Positions 6,729 through 12,929 of a stretch of DNA of 14,282 nucleotides are shown in pieces. The stretch spans positions 1 to 14,282 of the forward strand of contig JAJZYI010000042.1 of assembly GCA_021798135.1 (NCBI GenBank), read 5' to 3'. This DNA comes from Actinomycetes bacterium (GTDB lineage: Bacteria; Actinomycetota; Acidimicrobiia; Acidimicrobiales; UBA8190). The translations under genes were made by a program, and so were the position numbers. Positions within the stretch are counted from its first letter, which is position 1, and each line of letters opens with the position of its first letter. Below the pieces are notes generated by a model. It was not told the origin of the DNA. It made no database searches and worked only from the letters and a program-made list of their open reading frames with translations.

Positions 6729-7739
6729 CTACGGCGTGCCCGGCGGTTCCGCCTGGGTGCCAGGGTCCGTCGTGGCCCGCCCACCGCCTGCGCCGCCCGC
6801 GCCGGGCGCCGCTGCCGAACCGTCCACCGGGTCCGTGCTCTGGCGGCCGCCGGTGGAGACCTGGTCGGTCCACCGCGAGCCGTCCCAGTACCGCACGAAG
6901 TGCCGTTCGGTGGGGTCCACGTACCAGCCGGGTGCCGTGCTCGGGGGCAGCGGCAGGCCCTGCCCGGCGGAGGGCCACGACGGGGGCGGGGCCTGCGGCG
7001 CGGCTCCCCACGGCGGCGCGGCCGGCGGGGGCGTGCCGCCGCCGGGCCACGTCGGCGAGGGAGACCCCGAGGGCGACCCGTACCGGCCTGCCGGCTGGCC
7101 GGGGGCCGGTGGTCCCGCAGGCGACGCCGGGCCCGGTGAGGTCCACGGCCCCGGCGGGGCGTAGGCACCCGCCGGGCCGGGCGGGGGGGTGCCCCCGTGG
7201 TGGGGCCAGGGCGGCGCGCCCTGCTCGCCGCTCGGGGGAGCTGCGCCCTGCGGGGACTGGGGTCCTGCAGCGTCCGATCCCTGCTCGGTTCCTGCTTGGG
7301 GGCCGCCGGGCGGGGCACCCTGCGGTGGTCCGTGGTCGGGAGGTGGTCCGTAGCCGGGAGGTGGTCCGTAGCCGGGAGGTGGTCCGTAGCCGGGAGGTGG
7401 TCCGTAGCCCGGTGGAGGGCCGTAGCCGGGAGGCGGTCCGTAGCCCGGTGGAGGGCCGTAGCCGGGAGGTGGTCCGTAGCCCGGCGGGGGGCCGTGCCCG
7501 GGGCCCGGCAGGCGAGGGGTCGTCGTGTACCGGGCGATGACGAACAGGAGCGCGATGGGCAGGAACAGGACCGAGGCGAGGACCCACAGCCACGTGGGGA
7601 TGCGCCACGGTGGCACGCCGGCCTGGGCCTGGAACCGGGTGGACGAGCGGAAGACGAGCAGGCCGACCATGGCGTACAGGAACAGCGCGACCACCCACTC
7701 GAGCGCCGTCCCGTTCGTCGCTGCCGTAGCACCGGCCAT
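6729..7739 (-). CDS. Proline-rich two-helix membrane protein with C-terminal DUF2510 motif
   Basis: The 336-aa product has two predicted membrane helices (about 12-30, LEWVVALFLYAMVGLLVF, and 50-69, WLWVLASVLFLPIALLFVIA). Then comes a long Pro/Gly-rich region starting with eight exact PPPGYG repeats (84-131) and a degenerate PPPDHG. Near the C-terminus (270-294) is a DUF2510 motif, PGWYVDPTERHFVRYWDG followed by SRWTD. DUF2510 is a short Trp-rich module common in actinobacterial membrane proteins and has no settled function. The low-complexity arm could be a flexible interaction tether (inference). The ATG at 7739 is chosen because it precedes the first helix closely and TAGGCT lies 7 bases upstream; an in-frame start farther out (7922) would add Arg/Pro-rich sequence without support. 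It is divergent from the Smr gene. Confidence 0.88.
   Translation of the reverse strand: MAGATAATNGTALEWVVALFLYAMVGLLVFRSSTRFQAQAGVPPWRIPTWLWVLASVLFLPIALLFVIARYTTTPRLPGPGHGPPPGYGPPPGYGPPPGYGPPPGYGPPPGYGPPPGYGPPPGYGPPPGYGPPPDHGPPQGAPPGGPQAGTEQGSDAAGPQSPQGAAPPSGEQGAPPWPHHGGTPPPGPAGAYAPPGPWTSPGPASPAGPPAPGQPAGRYGSPSGSPSPTWPGGGTPPPAAPPWGAAPQAPPPSWPSAGQGLPLPPSTAPGWYVDPTERHFVRYWDGSRWTDQVSTGGRQSTDPVDGSAAAPGAGGAGGGRATTDPGTQAEPPGTP
7329..7490 (-). repeat. 18-bp coding tandem repeat (eight PPPGYG units plus one degenerate)
   Basis: Eight 18-base units encoding PPPGYG occupy 7347-7490; a diverged ninth encoding PPPDHG is at 7329-7346. Several units are base-identical, others differ at synonymous sites, so copy number has probably changed by slippage or recombination without frameshift. 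Confidence 0.95.
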
Positions 7740-7746
7740 GACGTAG

Positions 7747-7752
7747 AGCCTA
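7747..7752 (-). promoter_or_regulatory. Candidate leaderless -10 (TAGGCT) of DUF2510 gene
   Basis: Minus-strand TAGGCT is followed by 7 bases and ATG 7739, the same geometry as the other TANNNT hexamers in this window. The rest of the 7740-7951 gap is GC-rich and holds only a 15-bp direct repeat, AGCCGCGCGCGGGCG, at 7826-7840 and 7887-7901. Confidence 0.5.
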
Positions 7753-7951
7753 GGGCGACGGGCCGGTGCAGACGGACCGGGGCCGCGACCGGGGTCGCCG
7801 GCACCCGCCGCGGACCGGGCGTCGCAGCCGCGCGCGGGCGGCGGGTGGCGCCGAGCGAGCTCGTCGTGACCACCCTCCCCGGTCGAAGCCGCGCGCGGGC
7901 GCCGGCCCGGCCGGGGCGCCAAGCTGGGGACGACGACGGGCAGGTGCGCCG

Positions 7952-8206
7952 ATGAAGCTGGTCCTCGATCTGCACGACATCTACGACGACAGCGCCAAGA
8001 TCGAGCGCGCCCTGCAAGGGGTCATCGACGAGGCTGTCCGCACCCGGGCGAAGCTGGTCGAGATCATCCCCGGCAAGGGGTCCGGGCAGCTGCGCAAACG
8101 CGTGCTGCGCTTCCTCGACCGCAAGGACGTGAAGGCGCTCGTCCACCGTGTCGAGAAGGACCAGCACAACCACGGCCACGTCCTCGTCCACTTCCGGTGG
8201 AAGTGA
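7952..8206 (+). CDS. Small stand-alone Smr-domain protein
   Basis: An 84-aa protein consisting only of an Smr (MutS2 C-terminal-like) domain, a fold associated with nucleic-acid binding and nicking or RNA-cleaving activity. The two hallmark motifs are present: LDLH at 5-8 and the GxG loop GKGSGQLRKR at 41-50. The C-terminal strand is VLVHFRW. There is no attached MutS core, so it is not MutS2 itself; its in vivo substrate is unknown. ATG 7952 starts the domain directly; the open frame extends upstream to 7766 but that part is Arg/Gly/Ala-rich and unlike any domain. The ribosome site is weak (GGGCAGG). A palindrome follows the stop. Confidence 0.85.
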   Translation: MKLVLDLHDIYDDSAKIERALQGVIDEAVRTRAKLVEIIPGKGSGQLRKRVLRFLDRKDVKALVHRVEKDQHNHGHVLVHFRWK

Positions 8207-8221
8207 CTCGTCGCCGGCCCC

Positions 8222-8237
8222 GGCACGGGCCCGTGCC
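8222..8237 (+). terminator. Palindrome downstream of the Smr gene
   Basis: GGCACGGG followed by CCCGTGCC is a perfect 16-base palindrome starting 15 bases after the Smr stop; it can fold as a 6-bp stem with a 4-base loop. No T-run follows, so this is only a tentative terminator. Confidence 0.35.
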
Positions 8238-8326
8238 CCCGCGGCCCGGTTCGGCGCCTGCGGCCGGGACGTGCCGGTGCCCGCCGCCGCCCGGCCGGAG
8301 GGCGCTGCACGGCGCGCCGGTTGAGC

Positions 8327-8332
8327 GATACT
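8327..8332 (+). promoter_or_regulatory. Possible leaderless -10 (GATACT) of DUF2237 gene
   Basis: GATACT then 6 bases then ATG 8339. It has one mismatch from TANNNT, at its first base, but the spacing is the same as at other genes in the window. Confidence 0.35.
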
Positions 8333-8338
8333 GCGTGG

Positions 8339-8731
8339 ATGCAGGAACGCAACGTGCTGGGGGGCGAGTTGGAGCCGTGCGGGACGGAGCCCGTCACGGG
8401 CTTCTACCGGGACGGGTGCTGCCGTACCGGGTCGGAGGACGTGGGGAGCCACACGATCTGTGCCGTGGTCACCGCCGAGTTCCTCGACCACCAGCGGCGG
8501 ATCGGGAACGACCTGGTGACGCCCGTGCCGCAGTACCGGTTCCCGGGCCTGGTCCCCGGCGACCGCTGGTGCGTCACGGCCGCCAACTGGCTGCGGGCAC
8601 ACCTCGACGGTGCCGCGTGCTTCGTGGTGCTGGCCTCCACGCACGAGCGTGCCCTGGAGGTGGTGCCGCTCGCCGCCTTGAAGGTGCACGCCGTCGACGT
8701 GCCGCCGAGCCCGAGCGGGATCGAGGGCTGA
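8339..8731 (+). CDS. DUF2237 family protein
   Basis: The 130-aa product matches the DUF2237 family along its whole length: NVLGGELEPCGTEPVTGFYR, then DGCCRTGSEDVGSHTICAV, GNDLVTPVPQYRFPGL, GDRWCVTAANW and a final THERALEVV block. Five Cys residues (14, 27, 28, 41, 78) in conserved blocks suggest metal or redox involvement, but the family has no established function. ATG 8339 is chosen rather than the TTG at 8321. It lacks a Shine-Dalgarno sequence, and GATACT lies 6 bases upstream, one mismatch from TANNNT, so the gene may be leaderless. It converges on the thioesterase gene; the 218-base gap carries a strong hairpin. Confidence 0.9.
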   Translation: MQERNVLGGELEPCGTEPVTGFYRDGCCRTGSEDVGSHTICAVVTAEFLDHQRRIGNDLVTPVPQYRFPGLVPGDRWCVTAANWLRAHLDGAACFVVLASTHERALEVVPLAALKVHAVDVPPSPSGIEG

Positions 8732-8816
8732 CGGTGAGGATAGCCCCTGCAGCCCGGTGAGCTGCGGGCCAACGGGCGGCGCGCGGCCGGCTGCAGCAGC
8801 TCGCGGGCCGGGCGTG

Positions 8817-8908
8817 CCGTACCGTCCCGGTGCCCCGGGGGCGGACCGGCCTGCTCTCGCTCGGCTGCGGTGAGCGCCCGGTCCCGTACCGCCCCGGTGC
8901 CCCGGGGG
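8817..8908. repeat. 25-bp direct repeat, 24/25 identical
   Basis: The 25-base string starting CCGTACCGTCCCGGTG at 8817-8841 recurs at 8884-8908 with one change (T to C). The second copy forms the left arm and most of the loop of the adjacent hairpin, so the first may be a duplicated half of that element. Confidence 0.8.
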
Positions 8909-8924
8909 AACCGGGGCGGTACGG
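8884..8924. terminator. Strong hairpin between convergent genes (bidirectional terminator candidate)
   Basis: CCGTACCGCCCCGGT (8884-8898) pairs perfectly with ACCGGGGCGGTACGG (8910-8924), a 15-bp stem with an 11-base loop. It sits between two gene ends that face each other (8731 and 8950). There is no T-tract on either strand, but position and symmetry favour a bidirectional terminator. Confidence 0.6.
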
Positions 8925-8949
8925 CCAGGTGGTGCCGCCGGGCGCGGTG

Positions 8950-9816
8950 TCAGGTCCGGTGCTCGGCCGCTGGTTCGGGGCCCGCGGCAGCGGCCCCGGG
9001 ACGAGGCTCCACGACCAGCGTCTGCGTCGCCGTCCCGCAGCGGCCGGAGGTGTCCCACAGCACCGACCGGGCCACGGCGATGCCGGGCTCGCCCAGGTCG
9101 GTGGTGGCCTGCAGCGCGACCCACTCGCCTGCAGGCGCCCGCTCGAGCACCACGGTGAGGTCCGGGTTGACGAACCGCCACCGGTCGAACGGCAGCACGG
9201 CGCTGACGCCGTTGCCGAAGTCGGCGGCAGCGGCGGCGCGCTGCGCCGGGCTGGGCGTCTCGCCGGGGACGACTGGCACCGCCAGCCGCACCCAGACCGT
9301 GCTCGGTCCGAGCTCGCCGAAGCTTCCGTCCACGAACCGGAGCTCGGCGCCGCCGTTGTGGAACCCGGCGTACGAGGCCGAGATCGACGGCACGGCTGCG
9401 GCCGATGCCGGCTCGGCGAGCCGGTCGGCCCCGGGCGGGCGGTGTGCGCCGATGGCGGCTGCCGTCGCGCCGGCCGCGTCCAGGCGCCGGATCCGCACGG
9501 CCCGGGCCCAGACGACTTCACGCCCGGCGTCGCGAACGCGCACGTCGACGACCTGCACCTTCCGCCCCGGCCTGACGACCGTGGCCTCCACGTGGAGCGG
9601 AGCCACGGGCACCGGTCGGAGGAGCTCCACGGTCAGCCGGACCACCGACATCGAGGCGGGCGGCGACCCGTCCTGGGGCCCGCCGCAGTGCTCGGCGGCC
9701 CGGGCCACGAGTGCGGCGACGGGACCGCCGTGCAGCGCGTCGGCCGACCAGGGGCCGCGGCTCAGCGCGGTGGGCAGCCACGCGTCGCCGCTCGGCAGGA
9801 ACAGGGCGTCGTCCAT
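8950..9816 (-). CDS. TesB-like (double hotdog) acyl-CoA thioesterase family protein
   Basis: A 288-aa protein with the two-hotdog layout of the thioesterase-like superfamily. The first half has ALHGGPVAALVARAAE (28-43) and the strand set VVRLTVELLRPVP. The second half has ADFGNGVSAVLPF, WRFVNPDLTVVLE, PAGEWVALQATT and a closing QTLVVEPR. It probably hydrolyses or binds acyl-CoA thioesters; chain-length preference cannot be inferred. The ATG at 9816 has AGGAG 6 bases upstream. TAGGAG in the same place also differs from TANNNT only at its last base, so leadered and leaderless initiation cannot be separated by eye. The last 20 or so residues are Ala/Pro-rich. It is divergent from the MpaB-family gene. 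Confidence 0.86.
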   Translation of the reverse strand: MDDALFLPSGDAWLPTALSRGPWSADALHGGPVAALVARAAEHCGGPQDGSPPASMSVVRLTVELLRPVPVAPLHVEATVVRPGRKVQVVDVRVRDAGREVVWARAVRIRRLDAAGATAAAIGAHRPPGADRLAEPASAAAVPSISASYAGFHNGGAELRFVDGSFGELGPSTVWVRLAVPVVPGETPSPAQRAAAAADFGNGVSAVLPFDRWRFVNPDLTVVLERAPAGEWVALQATTDLGEPGIAVARSVLWDTSGRCGTATQTLVVEPRPGAAAAGPEPAAEHRT

Positions 9817-9872
9817 CCCCTGCTCCTAGGCCACCGGGCTGCCGCCGGCAAGTCGGGCGATCGGGCGCCGCG

Positions 9873-9944
9873 GCGGTGCCGTGGTGCCGTGCCGCCGTGG
9901 TGCCGTGGTGCCGTGGTGCCGTGGTGCCGTGCTGCCGTGGTGCG
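9873..9944. repeat. Octanucleotide tandem repeat (about nine units of GTGGTGCC)
   Basis: Nine 8-base units run in register from 9873 to 9944; five are exactly GTGGTGCC (9881-9888, 9897-9904, 9905-9912, 9913-9920, 9921-9928) and the others have one or two changes. The array occupies the 238-base gap between the divergent thioesterase and MpaB-family genes, where the promoters of both must lie. No gene is visible in the gap. Confidence 0.92.
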
Positions 9945-10040
9945 GTGGGGTGCCTGCCGGCGGGCGGGGGGCGCGCGAACATGGTGCGGGGCAGGCGGCT
10001 CGGTCGCGCAGGTGCTGCACGAGGGCTGGCCAGGGACCTC

Positions 10041-10046
10041 CGGAGG
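10041..10046 (+). promoter_or_regulatory. Ribosome binding site of the MpaB-family gene
   Basis: CGGAGG at 10041-10046, 8 bases before ATG 10055, selects this start over farther upstream codons within the repeat array. Confidence 0.6.
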
Positions 10047-10054
10047 TGTGCCGG

Positions 10055-11107
10055 ATGACGATGTTGCCGTTCTCGCTCCAGGCGCTCCGGTCGGCGGTCC
10101 GCCGGGAGGTGGAGACAGCGCTGGTGGACGGCCCGGCCAGGGCGGGCGAGCGGCCGGCGGGCAGCGGCGCCGGCCGCCGTGCCGGTCCGCAGCCGGCTCG
10201 ATCCGTGGCGGCGGCTCCGCGCCGTGCCGCGGCCGGCGAGCGCGGCGACGGCGACTTCGCCGGACCGGCAGGCGATCCCGGGCTGTTCGGGATCGGCAGC
10301 GCGACGTGGCGCGTCCACGGCGACCTGCCGTCGATGTTGGTCGGCGGCATCGCCGCCTTGCTGCTGCAGACGCTGCATCCACTGGCCATGGCCGGCGTCG
10401 CCGAGCACTCCGCCTACCGCTCCGATCCGCTCGGGAGGCTGCGCCGGACAGCGCAGTTCGTGGCTGTCACCACGTTCGGGAGCACGGCGGCGGCCGACCG
10501 GGCCATCGACCGGGTACGTGCCGTGCACCGGCGGGTGCGCGGTGTCGCGCCGGACGGCCGCCCCTACGACGCCTCGGATCCCGAGTTGCTCACGTGGGTC
10601 CACGTGTCGGAGGTGCACTGCTTCCTCCGCGCCTATCGCCGGTTCGGTCCGGCGCCGCTCGGGTCGGCGGAGGGCGACCGGTACGTGGCGGAGATGGCCT
10701 CGCTCGCCCGTCGGCTGGGCGCGAGCGCCGTGCCCGAGACCGTGGCCGAGGTCGGGGAGTACTTCCGCGCGGTGCGCCCCGAGCTGCGTGCGGGGGCCCA
10801 GGCGCTCAGCGGCGCCGCCTTCATCGTGAACGTGGGGGGCCGGAGCCTGCCGCCGTCGACGCTGGCTGCGGCGTCGGTGCGCGCCGTCCTCGTCCAGGCG
10901 GCCATCGGGCTGGTGCCGCGGTGGGCGGCGACCATGCTGGGGCTGCGCCAGCCGCTGCTCGCCGAGCGGCTGGCGCAGCGGGCCGCTGCCGAGGCGCTGC
11001 TGGGAACGCTGCGCTGGGTCACGGCGCCGTCGCCGGCGCTGGTCGCGGCCCGGGCTCGTTGCCTGGCCGTTCCGGTGTCGGTGTCCGCGGCGGGTGGCGT
11101 CGTCTGA
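10055..11107 (+). CDS. MpaB/Lcp-type (DUF2236) oxygenase family protein
   Basis: The 350-aa product belongs to the DUF2236 family, which includes fungal MpaB and the haem-dependent rubber oxygenase Lcp. Family landmarks are WRVHGDLPSMLVGGIAALLL followed by QTLHPLAMAGVAEHS (His108, His118), DPLGRLRRTAQF (Arg128/Arg130/Arg131, Thr132) and WVHVSEVHCFLRAY (181-194). A role in oxidising an unsaturated or hydrophobic substrate is inferred; no substrate can be named. Residues about 24-75 are an Ala/Arg/Gly-rich low-complexity stretch before the domain. The ATG at 10055 is preferred (GGAGG 8 bases upstream); ATG 10061 is an alternative. The frame continues upstream through the octamer repeat but without recognisable protein. 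It converges on the metallopeptidase gene, 63 bases away. Confidence 0.87.
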   Translation: MTMLPFSLQALRSAVRREVETALVDGPARAGERPAGSGAGRRAGPQPARSVAAAPRRAAAGERGDGDFAGPAGDPGLFGIGSATWRVHGDLPSMLVGGIAALLLQTLHPLAMAGVAEHSAYRSDPLGRLRRTAQFVAVTTFGSTAAADRAIDRVRAVHRRVRGVAPDGRPYDASDPELLTWVHVSEVHCFLRAYRRFGPAPLGSAEGDRYVAEMASLARRLGASAVPETVAEVGEYFRAVRPELRAGAQALSGAAFIVNVGGRSLPPSTLAAASVRAVLVQAAIGLVPRWAATMLGLRQPLLAERLAQRAAAEALLGTLRWVTAPSPALVAARARCLAVPVSVSAAGGVV

Positions 11108-11170
11108 GACTGCTGCCCCGGTGCTGCCGATCCGACGGTCGGCTCCACGGTCGGTCGGGAGTGCGGTCGG

Positions 11171-11971
11171 TCAGAACAGCGGGACGGCCTCGCTGTCGTT
11201 CCCCCTGGCGCCGTTGCGGCGCCAGGGGCCTACCCCGCGGCGCTGCCGGCGCGTCCCGTCCGGCCGGGGCGAGCCCGGGGCGGGGACGCGGACGGTGTCG
11301 GCGGCGTGGGTGGGCTCGCATGCCGCCACGGGCTCCACACCTGGGTCGGGCTCGCGCCGGGCGTGCGGGGCCTGCTCCAGGCCGAGCGCATACCCGGCCA
11401 GGAAGACGTCGGCGTCGGAGGTGCGCTCGAACCGGCCGACCAGCGCCCGGAACTCGCGCCCGTGGCCGTGCTCGACCAGGTGGGCGAGCTCGTGGACGAG
11501 CACAGCGTCGACGACCCAGGGTGGTGCCGGGCGCAGCAGCTCCGAGATGCGGATCTCGCGGGTCTCGAGCGAGCAGGATCCCCATCGGCGCCGCTGCTGC
11601 GGCGACCAGCGCACCGACGCGGCACGGACACCGCCGAGGTAGCGGTCGCCGAGCTCGGCGGCGCGGCTCGCCAGCTCGGCGTCGGACGCCGCAACGTTCG
11701 GGCGATGGCGCAGCACGCGGCCCACGAGCTGGTCGACCATGGCCTGCCGTTCGGTGCGCGGCAACCTCGCCGGCAGCAGCACGACGATCCGGTCGCCCTG
11801 CCAGAAGGCCGTCGCGTACTTCTTCCGGCGCTGGCTGGATCGCACCTCGACCGGGGGCATGCCGCCCGGGCGCGGCGTGACCCCGGCGGGGGAACCCTCC
11901 GTGGCAGCGGGAACCCGAGACGGTGCCCGCAGCGGGCGGGGGTCGAGCGACTGGCGGCGCGGTGGGTTCAC
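11171..11971 (-). CDS. YgjP-like M48-type zinc metallopeptidase
   Basis: A 266-aa protein of the YgjP/DUF45 group of zincins. The core has RSSQRRKKYATAFWQGDRIVV, RRRWGSCSLETREIRIS and the active-site motif HELAHLVEHGHGREF. In it His160 and His164 bind zinc, Glu161 is the catalytic residue and His170 is the likely third ligand. All key residues are intact; the physiological substrate is unknown. No signal peptide is seen, so it is probably cytosolic. The C-terminal 65 residues (about 202-266) are Pro/Arg-rich, beyond the family core, and encode a perfect hairpin. GTG 11971 is chosen because TAGGGT lies 8 bases upstream; ATG 11860, nearer the domain, is possible. It converges on the MpaB-family gene. 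Confidence 0.85.
   Translation of the reverse strand: MNPPRRQSLDPRPLRAPSRVPAATEGSPAGVTPRPGGMPPVEVRSSQRRKKYATAFWQGDRIVVLLPARLPRTERQAMVDQLVGRVLRHRPNVAASDAELASRAAELGDRYLGGVRAASVRWSPQQRRRWGSCSLETREIRISELLRPAPPWVVDAVLVHELAHLVEHGHGREFRALVGRFERTSDADVFLAGYALGLEQAPHARREPDPGVEPVAACEPTHAADTVRVPAPGSPRPDGTRRQRRGVGPWRRNGARGNDSEAVPLF
11202..11228. terminator. Perfect 11-bp hairpin inside the metallopeptidase 3' end
   Basis: CCCCTGGCGCC (11202-11212) and GGCGCCAGGGG (11218-11228) with loop GTTGC. It lies in the last 20 codons of the metallopeptidase gene and 95 bases downstream of the convergent MpaB-family gene, where it could stop transcripts from the plus strand. There is no T-run. Confidence 0.4.
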
Positions 11972-11979
11972 TGCTCTGC

Positions 11980-11985
11980 ACCCTA
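11980..11985 (-). promoter_or_regulatory. Possible -10 (TAGGGT) of metallopeptidase gene
   Basis: Minus-strand TAGGGT, then 8 bases, then GTG 11971. The gap is slightly longer than at the other TANNNT sites, allowing a one- or two-base leader. The rest of the 11972-12143 gap shows no gene. Confidence 0.4.
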
Positions 11986-12133
11986 CGCACCGGCTGCGAC
12001 AGTGTCCTCCCGGCCGCCCCGGCGCTGGTCGGGGCACCGTGCCCGGCGGGGGCACCCCCTCGGCCGTGCCGCGCAGCGGTGGCGGCCCCGGGCGGGCGCC
12101 GCGCCGCCAGCATGCCCGGGCGCGGGTGGAGCC

Positions 12134-12156
12134 GGCCGCGGGGTCAGGCCGCGGCC
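12134..12156 (-). terminator. Hairpin spanning the stop of the ferritin-like gene
   Basis: GGCCGCGG (12134-12141) pairs with CCGCGGCC (12149-12156), with the stop codon (12144-12146) in the 7-base loop. This could be a terminator without a U-tract; GC-rich coincidence is possible. Confidence 0.3.
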
Positions 12157-12917
12157 CGCTCCAGGAGCCGCAGGCCCTGCAGGCCGGGCAGCCGCCCGAC
12201 CTGCCGGTCGACGCGGCGAGCGGCAGCGAGGCCCTGCGGGCCGCCGAACAGGTGGCGGGCCATGAAGCGGACCTCGTGGGACGGCATGACGCCGGAGCCG
12301 ACCGGCGCCCACAGCCGTTGCAGCGTCACGCGGGTCAGGCGGCGGGCCGCGGCGCTGGCCTGCAGCCGCTCCCGGGCCTGGCCGGCGTAGAAGTCGATGT
12401 GGCGGCCCTCCTGGCGCATGATGCGGCCGAGGAGCTCGGTGAGCTGCGGGTGGCCGGCCCGGGCGGCGAGGCGGGCGTAGCCGGCCTGGGTGGTCCACTC
12501 GTTGACGGCGCCCCATGCCATGTGGACGGCGGGGAGGTTGGCCGAGACCGCGGAGCCGGCAGCGAACAGCAGCAGGCGGAGCCCGTCGCGGCGGTGGCGC
12601 CCGGCGCGCAGCGAGCGGGCCCGGAGCGCGCCGGCGTGGTCCCCGTGCACCTCCAGGACACGCGACAGCGCGGCTCCGTGCCAGTGCTCCTCGTAGCACC
12701 AGCAGGCCAGGAAGGCGGTGACGTGGGGATCCTGGTGGGCCCGCGTGGCGAGCACCTCGCGCAGGTAGCACATGGTGTGGCCCTCGACGTCACACATGTA
12801 CCGGAGGCATCGGAGCGTGTCGGGGTCGAGCGGCCGGCGGGCGAAGGCGTCGAAGTCGATGTCGTCCACCACCAGGCGCGCCGATCGGCGGACCAGGGCG
12901 TCGGTGTCGGTGCTCAT
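12144..12917 (-). CDS. Ferritin-like diiron protein (acyl-ACP desaturase-like)
   Basis: A 257-aa helical protein with a complete four-Glu/two-His diiron ligand set in ferritin-like order: Glu45 (DVEGHTM), Glu77-x-x-His80 (EEHWHG), Glu140 (VNEWTT) and Glu170-x-x-His173 (QEGRHIDFY). EExxHG plus a second ExxH is the pattern of soluble acyl-ACP desaturases and related mycobacterial DesA proteins, so oxidation of an acyl or other hydrophobic substrate is plausible. The substrate is not known, and the protein is shorter than plant desaturases. It starts 12 bases after the stop of the PaaI-like gene and is likely co-transcribed with it. TAGCCT 9 bases before ATG 12917 overlaps that upstream stop codon, and GGGGA offers a weak ribosome site. 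Confidence 0.84.
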   Translation of the reverse strand: MSTDTDALVRRSARLVVDDIDFDAFARRPLDPDTLRCLRYMCDVEGHTMCYLREVLATRAHQDPHVTAFLACWCYEEHWHGAALSRVLEVHGDHAGALRARSLRAGRHRRDGLRLLLFAAGSAVSANLPAVHMAWGAVNEWTTQAGYARLAARAGHPQLTELLGRIMRQEGRHIDFYAGQARERLQASAAARRLTRVTLQRLWAPVGSGVMPSHEVRFMARHLFGGPQGLAAARRVDRQVGRLPGLQGLRLLERAAA

Positions 12918-12929
12918 GTCGTCCCCAGG

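Noticed and set aside
4832..7540. 902-codon plus-strand open frame
   Set aside because: It lies opposite the DUF503, acyl-CoA dehydrogenase and DUF2510 genes; low-complexity translation and no domain. The VRSREVVRSREV repeat in it is the PPPGYG coding repeat read in antisense.
6683..9181. 832-codon minus-strand open frame across the Smr and DUF2237 genes
   Set aside because: It overlaps well-supported genes on both strands in other frames and has no domain; a shadow of high GC.
9873..9944. Octamer array as a CRISPR or origin iteron cluster
   Set aside because: Units are 8 bases with no unique spacers and no cas, rep or dnaA gene nearby; a simple tandem repeat fits better.
9881..10054. N-terminal extension of the MpaB-family gene through the octamer repeat
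   Set aside because: The extra residues (Cys/Arg/Pro-rich, repeat-derived) resemble no domain, while ATG 10055 has GGAGG at a suitable distance.
8830..11880. 1016-codon plus-strand open frame
   Set aside because: It runs opposite the thioesterase and metallopeptidase genes and out of frame with the MpaB-family gene; its translation is Arg/Gly-rich without motifs.
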